Below the pieces are notes generated by a model. The model had not been told where the DNA came from. It was given only the letters and a program-made list of their open reading frames with translations, and did not search any database. A stretch of DNA of 37,259 nucleotides, from contig JAISMJ010000092.1 of assembly GCA_031276815.1 (NCBI GenBank), forward strand, positions 1 through 37,259, in the 5' to 3' direction. Position 1 is the stretch's first letter, and each line of letters opens with the position of its first letter. Origin of the DNA: Treponema sp. (lineage in GTDB: Bacteria; Spirochaetota; Spirochaetia; Treponematales; Breznakiellaceae). Positions 7,505 through 15,217 of the stretch are shown here, in pieces. A program made the position numbers and the translations under genes.

Positions 7505-8902
7505 TTAAAAACTAAAGCTCATCTTGACGAACAACCCTGTTATTTCATACATGTTATTGGCTATCTCGGTATCCGTCTGCTTGTATTTGATGTGGGCATC
7601 CGGTCTGCTCTCAAGCGTGTAGTTCATGGCAAGCCCCTTGTTGTTATTGAATCCGATGATAAAGCGGACGTTTTTCTGGAATTGCAAGCCGGTATACACT
7701 TCCCAGCCTATGTTATCGGCAAAGGAAAAGGTGTGTTCATAGCCGCCATTGTCGCGTGAGGGCTCCGCCGTCTGCTTGGTCTTCCACACCGCATCCGTCA
7801 GCGTACCCGCGACAAAACCCGCGCCCACAAAGAAGCGTCCCATAAACGTACAGTATGCGTCAAGAGACAACGAGGCGATTGAAAGCGGATCGCGGTAGAT
7901 ATGGCTGATGTTGGAATACGCGCCGGCAAGATTCACGTCAACAGTAAAAAACGGCGCCGCATACCGCAGCCCCGCGCCATACCCGAAGCTGAACGTCTCG
8001 CGGAAATCCGTAGTCTTATCATTGGCTGCGCCGGCAAGTACGTCTATGTTCTTTTCATAAAAGCCTGCGGAAAGCCCCACGGGAATAGAGATACTCTCGC
8101 CCACCGGCAGGGTGTATTTCACGCTTGCGCCAAAAGAATTGCCGGAATAGATGTTCGCCCCATTGAGCGCATAGAGAATCTCCGCTGAAAGGGCGTGCCT
8201 TTCAAGAAACGTGAAATCCCGCATGGCAACGGCTGCGTACAGTTGCGGCGCATATTCGCCGAGAACAGGCTGACCATGGACGGAAACGCTGCCGTCCGAG
8301 TCGTACAAACGCGGGATAGCCTCGTCGAAAAGGTAGTTGGTGGTAAGCGCCGCGGAGATGTACGGCTTACCCGCGTCATACTCGGCTCCAATCGTATAGT
8401 TGTAGGTATTTGCCGTCTTGAGCATGTACAGCACGGATTCCGTCTCGAACTTTGATATTTTGCCCACATAATAGCTTTCGCTGCGGTACTTACCGGCTTT
8501 CAGGAACAGATTCACCGGGGCGGCGTCAAACCCCAAGCCGTCAATGACGTTTATCCTGCCCCATGCCGCGTCAAACGTCAACGCGAAATCCGATTTACCG
8601 GACGGCTCAAGCTGAAGCGGCACATAAAAAGAACCGGGTTTGATGGTTGCGGCGATTTTGAAAAAACCTTCCGCAAAAGGAACCGGTTTATAAGAAAGGG
8701 AAAGAGCCGCGTTAGTGTAGAACCCGTTTTTCTTATCTATATAGGCTCCATCTCCGGTTCCACTCGGCAGTATCTGCATTTCGCCGGCATTGCCGAGTGT
8801 GTATATGGTGGTAACATCCCCACGGATCGTAACCGGCGTTTCCTGTGAAAAAAGCGGGACAAGCGCGGTCATCAGACACAGCAGCGCCGCAATGTTTTTC
8901 AT
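7505..8902 (-). CDS. Treponemal outer-membrane beta-barrel protein
   Basis: A 465-residue exported protein. The start is the ATG at 8902, because AGGAGA lies 6 nt upstream and MKNIAALLCLMTALVPLFSQ is a signal peptide cut before ETPV. Upstream in-frame Met codons lack spacing or a ribosome site. The mature protein alternates polar and hydrophobic residues in many 8-12-residue strands (FFVGAGFVAGTL, FTVDVNLAGAYS, VRFIIGFNNNKG) and ends VKMSFSF, the terminal-Phe strand recognised by the BAM machinery. No enzymatic motif is seen. It may be a porin or channel, but the family is not identifiable by eye. Confidence 0.8.
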   Translation of the reverse strand: MKNIAALLCLMTALVPLFSQETPVTIRGDVTTIYTLGNAGEMQILPSGTGDGAYIDKKNGFYTNAALSLSYKPVPFAEGFFKIAATIKPGSFYVPLQLEPSGKSDFALTFDAAWGRINVIDGLGFDAAPVNLFLKAGKYRSESYYVGKISKFETESVLYMLKTANTYNYTIGAEYDAGKPYISAALTTNYLFDEAIPRLYDSDGSVSVHGQPVLGEYAPQLYAAVAMRDFTFLERHALSAEILYALNGANIYSGNSFGASVKYTLPVGESISIPVGLSAGFYEKNIDVLAGAANDKTTDFRETFSFGYGAGLRYAAPFFTVDVNLAGAYSNISHIYRDPLSIASLSLDAYCTFMGRFFVGAGFVAGTLTDAVWKTKQTAEPSRDNGGYEHTFSFADNIGWEVYTGLQFQKNVRFIIGFNNNKGLAMNYTLESRPDAHIKYKQTDTEIANNMYEITGLFVKMSFSF

Positions 8903-9060
8903 ACTCATTCTCCTATTAACATACTCACGGTCAACAGGGTAGAAGAGGGAAAGAAGACGCATTGTACGCTATACCGCGCCTTTCTTTGCGCCGCTCTCCC
9001 TCGCTTTTTTCACATAGTTATATGAATTCTCAATACTGTTGACATGATAAAATAATTCAA

Positions 9061-9081
9061 GAAAAGCCGCCCTTGGGCGAC
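9061..9081 (-). terminator. Intrinsic terminator after the Ig-like lipoprotein gene
   Basis: On the minus strand GTCGCCC and GGGCGGC form a short hairpin immediately followed by TTTTC, 13 bp beyond the stop codon of the 9094-11343 gene. Confidence 0.65.
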
Positions 9082-9093
9082 TTTGTAGCGTTA

Positions 9094-11343
9094 CTAATAT
9101 TCCACTTTTATTAAATAGAGATTTATGCCGCTAGCTTTTGAGTAAATATATAGCGAGGCCGGACCTCCCGTATATGCAAAGGTATTGCTAGAAAGAGTAC
9201 TACTATCATCTGTAGTTGCTATTGTACCTAATTCCGCCTCTGCCGTAGCAACGCCTATATTACGCACGTTCCCATTGCTACCGGTAATGAGGTATACTCG
9301 TATCGTACAATCTCCGGTAACGTCAAATTTTAGAGCGCGTTTTGTTGTATCGCCGGTACCTTGAAGCTGTAAGCGGTGAGTAAAGGTATAGTCATCCAGA
9401 GATTTACCACTGGTACCAATCTTCATAGTATTAGTGCCATCAGCTATAAATGTTAAACCATCAATAGTTGTAGTGCTGGTTATATCCCCCGTTAAAGTAG
9501 TAAATTGGTCATCCGAGAAATTCCATTCTTTGTTCTCGCCGCTTCCGCCTGCGGAAACAGTAATTGATTTAGTTACGGTTATCGTGGTTGGAGTGGTTCC
9601 ATCAGTGGTTGTTGCTTGTGCCGTAAGCGTAACGCTCCCTGCCGCAAGTCCCTTGACCGTTACTTCCGCATTGGTAACCGGTTCACTTTGCTCTGCCCCT
9701 TCTACGATAAACTTAGCCTTGTCGGGATCACTCAGACTCCATGTAATAGCCGGATTCGTTACGGTAGGCGGAATATCCGTGGTGAACGTCTCAGTAAGGG
9801 TAACTGTAACGCTATCGTTACCAACAATGGCAAATTGCTCCACAGGCACATAATCAGCCGTTACCGTTATTTTGAGGAAAGCTTCAGCCGCCGCTTGATC
9901 ATCATTTGAAATCATCTGGATATATATGTCGCCCGGAGCGGTAACAGTAACATGCCCTTGTCCGTCTACGGTAATAGAATCAGAGCTTACATGCGCCTCC
10001 TCTAGGGAAACAGCGAATGAAGCGCCCGGTTCGTCAGCGTAGGACGGAATAATAATAGGAACAAGATCAATGCCGGATTGCGCCTCTGACCAACGGAACA
10101 GGGCGGTTTGCGGCGCGATTGCGGTACCGGTTCCCGCAGGAGTCGTAATGTCTCCGTTTTGTCGTATGCCGATACTGACGGCGGCAACCGGAACGGGTCT
10201 CGGCGTAGAAGCGGGCGTATAGAATACCGGAGAACCGGTGAGCTCATTCTCCCATACTCGTATCTGGGAAATTTCCGCCTTTACTCCCATAAGCGCGACG
10301 CCTAAGAAAACCGGCGTATTAGCAAGCACCGACCTCTCAGGTTCCGGATTCTGATTTGTCTCGGTTGGCTCCGGCGTGTATTTGACCAGCTTGCTTGCAT
10401 CGGCGGAAAGCAGTTGCCCATTCTTGCCGATCAATACTTCAGTACGGAAACCTTCGCTTGTACGGGTTACTTCCAATATATATTCGTCGTTTTTCCCCAC
10501 GGGCAGATTCAAGCCCGCAGCAGACGCCACCTCAGTGGGCTTACTCACCACCGACCGGATCGCATAGGGTGTAATCCCGCCGCTTCCGCCGCCTGTCCGG
10601 TAAAACACGCCGCCAACCTTCGATAATTCTCCGGGCTTTTGCGAACCTTCCTCACTCGGCGTAAACCCGCCTACGATGATGCCCTTACTCGTACTAGTAC
10701 TTGCTTGGGTCTCGGTCATTTTTACCCGCGCGCTTATCTTGAAATTACCGGTAAAAAGGTGGTCTATATAGAGAAATGTCGTATCATCAAAACCGGTGCT
10801 TGTTGAAAAAGTACCGGTCGGTCCTGCCGCGCTTGTCGTGTTGAAGAAGCTGTTTATCAAGTACCGGTTGTCGACCAACGCGGGAAGCGCGGTTGTACCA
10901 TCCTCTGAGCCGTCATGCGTTGTAGCGTTTGCGCCATTGTACTCGAATTGCAAGGCATACTGCGAAGCGGTATACACGACAGTAACCGCTATACTAGCTG
11001 TTACAGACGGGTATTCGACAGACGTTGCCGTAACAGTAACCGGTTGGGTTGTCGGCTCTGATCCGGCGGTTATTTCACCGGTAGTTTGGTTGACCGTTAC
11101 TTTGGAGGGATCACTCGAACTCCACTGGAACGTTGACCGGGCGTTTGTAGGCGTCTTCGTTATTTCCGGGGTGAACGAAGCGTTTATGACTAGTTCCTTC
11201 GTTGACGGAACGATTGATATGCCGCTTAATGCCGGCGGGGGGGGGGGGGGGTCGTCGTCTCCGCCAGAATTGCACGCCATGATGAGTACCATCGTTGCCG
11301 CTGCCAGCAGGACGGTACACCCACATAATAATTTCTTTTTCAT
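9094..11343 (-). CDS. Large surface lipoprotein with Ig-like (BIG2-type) domains and C-terminal beta-sandwich
   Basis: A 749-residue lipoprotein: signal peptide and lipobox LIMAC with Cys24, then a short Asp/Pro linker encoded by a 15-nt C run, a BIG2-like domain (about 38-125; FQWSSSDPSKVTVNQTTGEI is characteristic), a laminin/concanavalin-like middle region (about 128-370), and further BIG2-type repeats (about 400-590; ITWSLSDPDKAKF). The last 150 residues (ENKEWNFSDDQFTTLTGDI to NLYLIKVEY) resemble the beta-sandwich that accompanies pectate lyases in gut bacteroidetes and treponemes. It sits in a cluster with a PL9 pectate lyase, so carbohydrate adhesion is plausible. TAAGGAGTAATGTT precedes the ATG. 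The linker homopolymer makes it a likely phase-variable gene; it is in frame here. Confidence 0.85.
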   Translation of the reverse strand: MKKKLLCGCTVLLAAATMVLIMACNSGGDDDPPPPPPALSGISIVPSTKELVINASFTPEITKTPTNARSTFQWSSSDPSKVTVNQTTGEITAGSEPTTQPVTVTATSVEYPSVTASIAVTVVYTASQYALQFEYNGANATTHDGSEDGTTALPALVDNRYLINSFFNTTSAAGPTGTFSTSTGFDDTTFLYIDHLFTGNFKISARVKMTETQASTSTSKGIIVGGFTPSEEGSQKPGELSKVGGVFYRTGGGSGGITPYAIRSVVSKPTEVASAAGLNLPVGKNDEYILEVTRTSEGFRTEVLIGKNGQLLSADASKLVKYTPEPTETNQNPEPERSVLANTPVFLGVALMGVKAEISQIRVWENELTGSPVFYTPASTPRPVPVAAVSIGIRQNGDITTPAGTGTAIAPQTALFRWSEAQSGIDLVPIIIPSYADEPGASFAVSLEEAHVSSDSITVDGQGHVTVTAPGDIYIQMISNDDQAAAEAFLKITVTADYVPVEQFAIVGNDSVTVTLTETFTTDIPPTVTNPAITWSLSDPDKAKFIVEGAEQSEPVTNAEVTVKGLAAGSVTLTAQATTTDGTTPTTITVTKSITVSAGGSGENKEWNFSDDQFTTLTGDITSTTTIDGLTFIADGTNTMKIGTSGKSLDDYTFTHRLQLQGTGDTTKRALKFDVTGDCTIRVYLITGSNGNVRNIGVATAEAELGTIATTDDSSTLSSNTFAYTGGPASLYIYSKASGINLYLIKVEY
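11237..11251 (-). repeat. Homopolymeric G15/C15 tract inside a lipoprotein gene
   Basis: Fifteen consecutive G on the plus strand encode part of the proline linker directly after the lipidated Cys of the 749-residue lipoprotein. A gain or loss of one base would truncate the protein just after its signal peptide, an ideal on/off position. Confidence 0.9.
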
Positions 11344-11374
11344 AACATTACTCCTTAAAAAAATGTCATTCTAT

Positions 11375-11398
11375 AAAAATCGCTAACAGCGAATTTTT
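11375..11398 (-). terminator. Terminator downstream of DUF4469 gene and array B
   Basis: On the minus strand AAAAATTCGCT-GTT-AGCGATTTTT forms an A/T-flanked hairpin with one bulged base and a T run. It lies after array B, so array B is expected to be transcribed as the 3' UTR of the DUF4469 gene. The same A-rich left arm could also act for the opposite strand. Confidence 0.6.
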
Positions 11399-11448
11399 AT
11401 CCTTATTCATCAGGGCGTTCCGGTTCCGCCCTCATTGCTCACGCGGCG

Positions 11449-11540
11449 GTGAGAGACGCTCTCACCGCATAGTGAGAAGCTCTCTCACCACATAGTGAGA
11501 GACGCTCTCACCCCGTAGTGAGAAGCTCTCTCACGCAGGG
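11449..11540. repeat. Array B: four 23-bp hairpin repeats at the 3' end of the DUF4469 gene
   Basis: Four units of exactly 23 bp start at 11449, 11472, 11495 and 11518. Units alternate between GTGAGAGACGCTCTCAC (arms GTGAGAG/CTCTCAC) and GTGAGAAGCTCTCTCAC, each followed by 6 bp (CGCATA, CACATA, CCCGTA), giving a 46-bp higher-order repeat. The last unit covers the stop codon of the DUF4469 gene (11531-11533). A partial CTCAC at 11439 lets the first unit pair alternatively. RNA from either strand would form serial hairpins. Confidence 0.93.
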
Positions 11541-12262
11541 GTGGGAGGTTCCGGTGAAGAAACGGTTAATTCCTTCTCAAACGTAAAAGTATGCGGCGTT
11601 TTGAGCGCCTTTCCGGCTCCATACTGGGTAATTATCTTCACGCGGTACGCGCCGGCTGAAAGTTCGGGGATAACCGCGATGATTTCCGAGGGGTTATTAA
11701 CCACAATGTCCGAAGGGTCCACTTTGACCGGATCGCCTGCAACCGGAACAAAGTACAAGCCCACGGACGCATCGTTCCCCGCGATCTTGAGTTTTACGCC
11801 GGAGAGTTTTACGTTCCGGCCGGGCGTCAGCTTCTCGTTCACAGAACCGCTCTTTATGTCCGTTACGCCGGTAATCACCGTGCCGCTGATCACCGCGGCT
11901 ACTTTCTTGACCTTGACGCTGGCGATTGCGGTATGTAACGCGGTGCCTGCATGAAGGTTGAGCTTGACCGTGTGCCGGGACGGATCAAACGTATCGTCAG
12001 GACCCAAAAATACGCCCTGTATGCTGGGAAACGCATTGAACAGTAGAAAATGAATCGCCCCGCCCTCCGCAATGATCTGGGCTATGACCTGCGTTGCGGC
12101 TTCCAGCACGGCTGCGACATCTGAACGGGTCAAACCCGCCCCAATCTGCATGATACGCTCGGTGAGATCTTCGCGAGTATATGAAATGACGTTGATCACC
12201 TGCGCCCGATAATCCCTTTTATCCTCAGTAAGAAGATTTTCCTCAAGGGTGTACTCTAACAT
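11531..12262 (-). CDS. HU-like DNA-binding domain plus DUF4469 (Ig-like fold) protein
   Basis: A 243-residue cytoplasmic-looking protein with no signal peptide. Residues about 1-115 match the HU/IHF-like N-terminal domain seen in bacteroidetes and treponemes (MLEYTLEENLLTE, YTREDLTERIMQIGAGLTRSD, then FPSIQGVFLGPDDTFDPSRH). Residues about 125-230 are an Ig-like DUF4469 domain (GRNVKLSGVKLKI, NNPSEIIAVIPELSAGAYRV). The molecular role of the family is unknown; DNA binding is inferred from the HU-like fold. GAGGAGAAAGCGTT precedes the ATG. It begins 16 bp after the pectate lyase gene, so the two are probably co-transcribed. Its stop codon lies within the hairpin repeat array B, making that array a candidate target or regulator. 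Confidence 0.82.
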   Translation of the reverse strand: MLEYTLEENLLTEDKRDYRAQVINVISYTREDLTERIMQIGAGLTRSDVAAVLEAATQVIAQIIAEGGAIHFLLFNAFPSIQGVFLGPDDTFDPSRHTVKLNLHAGTALHTAIASVKVKKVAAVISGTVITGVTDIKSGSVNEKLTPGRNVKLSGVKLKIAGNDASVGLYFVPVAGDPVKVDPSDIVVNNPSEIIAVIPELSAGAYRVKIITQYGAGKALKTPHTFTFEKELTVSSPEPPTPA

Positions 12263-12278
12263 AACGCTTTCTCCTCTA

Positions 12279-14894
12279 TTACAATGCGGTTTCGTCCGCA
12301 GTATGTAATCCCACAGCTCCGGGTTGCGTCCCGTTGATGTTTTTTGTTTTCATAAAGCCGTTCAGTACAAACGAACCATCGTCATGCCGTTCAATGAACG
12401 TTCCCCGTATTGAAGGATCAAAGGGCGCGGCGTCCGCCAAAGGCAGCGCCGCAGACACGATGTTCCGCTCGACCGTGATGACCGACTCGCTCTTATTACG
12501 GGAGGCGTTATTACGCCACACGTACCCGACCGCGGTTAAAGTGGTGTCCCACCACACGCCGTCATTGCTATGCTCGCCGGAATCCGCAGAATACATGGAA
12601 AGTACGCGAGTTACCTTTGCGTCAAGCCCCTCAGGAGCGCTCGTGCCTGAGCCGTATATCGCGTAGCCTCTGCCGGCGTTTTCGTACGCGGTGCAGTTGG
12701 TAAGGATGAGCGCGGGGTTTGAATTGCTGGTAAAGCCGTCCGCGCCGTTGAGAAACGCCAGGGAATTGACGATAGTATGCTTGACGGCTATGCCTTCGCC
12801 GCCCATCTTGAAGCCGTTGCCGCCCGATGCGGCGAACACCGCTTCGCCTGATCCGTCCGCATTAAAGTAGTACCCGTTGCTGTAGGCTATGCAATATTCA
12901 ACCGTTACGGCTCCTATCGCGCCGGTTTCCTTCTTGGTAAAGAGGTCCCAGCCGTCATCGCAGTTGTGGTGCGCGACGCACCATGTAAATGTATTGCCGT
13001 TGCCCACTGTGAGCTTCGCGGCGAAACCGTCCGCGTCTTCGCGGGCTTCGTCTTTGTTGTTAAAGGATTCGCAGAACGAAATAGTATTATGGGAGGGCCA
13101 CAACGCCTTAGGCTCCGCGCTTTCTCCGCTTATCTGCAAGCCGGTATCGCCGTTATTGTAGGTTTTTACCCATTCAACAACGTTATGGTGTCCCATGACG
13201 GTGAGCCCCTTCCGTTTAACCGGAGCTGTGCCTCGCACATGTATCCCGCTTATCTTCCAATAATCCCCTCGCAGTTCAAAGCCCTTGTTTTGGGGATTAC
13301 CCTGAAAGTCGATGATCGCCTTGTCGCGATGTTCCGCTTTCAAAGTTTTGAGATTTCCCTCGCTGCCGTTATTGTAGCGCGGTATTGACACAGCGAGCGG
13401 CGTGTATACGCCATCCTGCATGATCACGGACTTTCCCGCCTGTACGTAGGCGATGCCTGTATCAAGGTCAACGGGATTATCCCGCGTCCCCGCATTGGAT
13501 GCGCGTCCGGTAGGAGACACCCAGATATTGCCTTCGGCGTCTCCCATTGTTTTTTTATTGACGATAAAGGAGAGGGAAAGCGGCGTGGTAGAAGACAAGA
13601 GGTACTGGGATTGAGACTGGTTGTTGTCAGGGTAGAACATAAGGCGGAACACGTTGTCCCCGTCGCGGAGTCCCGATGCGGGTACGGTAAACTGCGTAAA
13701 CGGTACCGAGACCGCGTTGGACTTCTCAACCATCCACTCGCCTCGTCCCGCCTCTTCCGGCAGCGCCGTACCGTTGAGAGAGACGGCAAGCGTCCCCTCT
13801 ACGTTTGATCGGGCGACAAGGGTATAGTCAGAAGACGCCGAAGCGGATGGGGAATATATGTTTAAGGAAGGCTCGATAAGAACAGAATCAGGTATGACGC
13901 GGGGAGCGCAATCATCAACGTTAGCTTCAGAATAGCTGATGTTCCGTACAGTAATTTCCGCGCTGCGCGCCGCAAAAAAACCTATGTAATAATGGTCTTT
14001 ATTTATTGCGGTTAAAAGATCTGGTTCAGGTATGAAGTAGTCGAACCGTTGGCCGGCATAACCCCCCCCCCCCCCCGCGCCGCGTACAGTTTGGAGGATC
14101 ACGGCGTTAAAGCCGGAATTCGTCTTCTCCAGCGTCAGGCTATATTTTGATCCCGCGCTTGGAAAATCGGGGCGGTCGTTCATCGTGGGATAGGGCGAAT
14201 AATCCGGCAGTTCACGGGGAGTAAAATCAAACACGGCTTTTGAGGCGTCGGCTATCTTACCCGGGTCATTATCAGTTATACATTCGCCGGTTGGATCCGT
14301 AACGCCGGTACGCCAATATACCCGCGCGCCCCGTTTCACGCCGCCGACCATTATCATGTTTCCCGTACCGCCGGTAGACCCCGCATAATACTCGCCGTCA
14401 GCCTCGACGCCTCTCAGCTCTTCCATAGTGTACCCCGGATATTGCGGCACGTAGTCCCGCGCCATAAGCCCGAAACCTTCCTGCCCGTTCAATTCGGTAC
14501 GGCCGTTCTGCAAACCAAAGAATTTAACTTCCACTTCAGCGGAAAGCGAAAAATTCATATTCGCGTCAACTTCCTTAAAGTAAAACGTTATGCCGTCCTC
14601 ACTGCCCGCAATTTTTCCCGCGCTGCTAGTGCTATTGTTGGCATAAAGCGTGATGCTACCATCTGGTTCTATCGTCGTTTTATTGCTCGGCGCTTTGTTG
14701 GCGCTTGTCCCGAAGTTGAGCCGATGCATGTTCGATGCGTTCAACTCCACGGCATGGAAGGCATTGGGATTGTTTTCCGTATATTCGCCGAAGCCGGAAA
14801 ATGCGTTACATGAACATAATGCGGATATTATAACAAGAGCTTTGACCAACACACAAAGCGTGGTTATGGACAAACCGAATATTTTTTTATTCAC
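12279..14894 (-). CDS. Pectate lyase, polysaccharide lyase family 9, lipoprotein
   Basis: An 871-residue secreted lipoprotein. The start is GTG at 14894 with AGAGGG upstream; the lipobox is ALCSC (Cys29). Residues about 40-325 form a concanavalin-like sandwich, about 330-445 an Ig-like linker, and about 455-860 the right-handed parallel beta-helix of PL9. The Ca2+-binding segments DADGFAAK (620-627) and CDDGWDLF (645-652) and the GNGFKMGG segment with the probable catalytic Lys696 are all present, so beta-elimination of polygalacturonate is predicted. A C15 tract (14062-14076) encodes a Gly run at about 273-278 and could switch the gene off before the catalytic domain. It is followed by the DUF4469 gene. 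Confidence 0.9.
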   Translation of the reverse strand: MNKKIFGLSITTLCVLVKALVIISALCSCNAFSGFGEYTENNPNAFHAVELNASNMHRLNFGTSANKAPSNKTTIEPDGSITLYANNSTSSAGKIAGSEDGITFYFKEVDANMNFSLSAEVEVKFFGLQNGRTELNGQEGFGLMARDYVPQYPGYTMEELRGVEADGEYYAGSTGGTGNMIMVGGVKRGARVYWRTGVTDPTGECITDNDPGKIADASKAVFDFTPRELPDYSPYPTMNDRPDFPSAGSKYSLTLEKTNSGFNAVILQTVRGAGGGGGYAGQRFDYFIPEPDLLTAINKDHYYIGFFAARSAEITVRNISYSEANVDDCAPRVIPDSVLIEPSLNIYSPSASASSDYTLVARSNVEGTLAVSLNGTALPEEAGRGEWMVEKSNAVSVPFTQFTVPASGLRDGDNVFRLMFYPDNNQSQSQYLLSSTTPLSLSFIVNKKTMGDAEGNIWVSPTGRASNAGTRDNPVDLDTGIAYVQAGKSVIMQDGVYTPLAVSIPRYNNGSEGNLKTLKAEHRDKAIIDFQGNPQNKGFELRGDYWKISGIHVRGTAPVKRKGLTVMGHHNVVEWVKTYNNGDTGLQISGESAEPKALWPSHNTISFCESFNNKDEAREDADGFAAKLTVGNGNTFTWCVAHHNCDDGWDLFTKKETGAIGAVTVEYCIAYSNGYYFNADGSGEAVFAASGGNGFKMGGEGIAVKHTIVNSLAFLNGADGFTSNSNPALILTNCTAYENAGRGYAIYGSGTSAPEGLDAKVTRVLSMYSADSGEHSNDGVWWDTTLTAVGYVWRNNASRNKSESVITVERNIVSAALPLADAAPFDPSIRGTFIERHDDGSFVLNGFMKTKNINGTQPGAVGLHTADETAL
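14062..14076 (-). repeat. Homopolymeric C15/G15 tract inside the pectate lyase gene
   Basis: Fifteen C on the plus strand (G15 in the coding strand) encode consecutive Gly codons around residue 275, upstream of the catalytic beta-helix. It is the same length as the tract in the neighbouring lipoprotein gene. The reading frame is intact as given. Confidence 0.9.
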
Positions 14895-15217
14895 AGTATC
14901 CCTCTGGATATAATGTACCGTCTTTTAGGAAAAAGATAGTGCTATCTTTTTGCACTTTTCCGACATACTCCTAAACGCTACGCCGCAATCCTTTACGGTA
15001 CAAGAGGTATCAGGTAGAGACTGTCAGTGGATGTGCGAGCGGGCGCTATAAAGCGGTTAGCAGAACACGGCGCAGCGGAGAATTGTCCCCCACGTTAAGG
15101 CTGCATATAAAAGCGGGGGTTGCGAAAAGCGGAGCAAGGCTACAGCGAGCGGGAGCAGCGTCAAAAACGGCGCCCTCCCTCCTTACTTTTTTTATTGCGT
15201 TAATACCGGACAGTCTT
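14895..15217. other. 323-bp intergenic region with palindrome and dispersed repeat copy
   Basis: Contains a perfect inverted repeat AAAAAGATAG-TG-CTATCTTTTT (14930-14951), upstream of the pectate lyase start. It could be an operator or a bidirectional terminator for the 15218 gene. It also holds one copy of a 23-bp dispersed repeat (15151-15173). I see no gene here. Confidence 0.6.
15151..15173 (+). repeat. Dispersed 23-bp intergenic repeat, copy 1
   Basis: GGGAGCAGCG followed by TCAAAAACGGCGC recurs at 26353-26375 with one mismatch (A to G). Both copies are intergenic. Function unknown. Confidence 0.6.
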
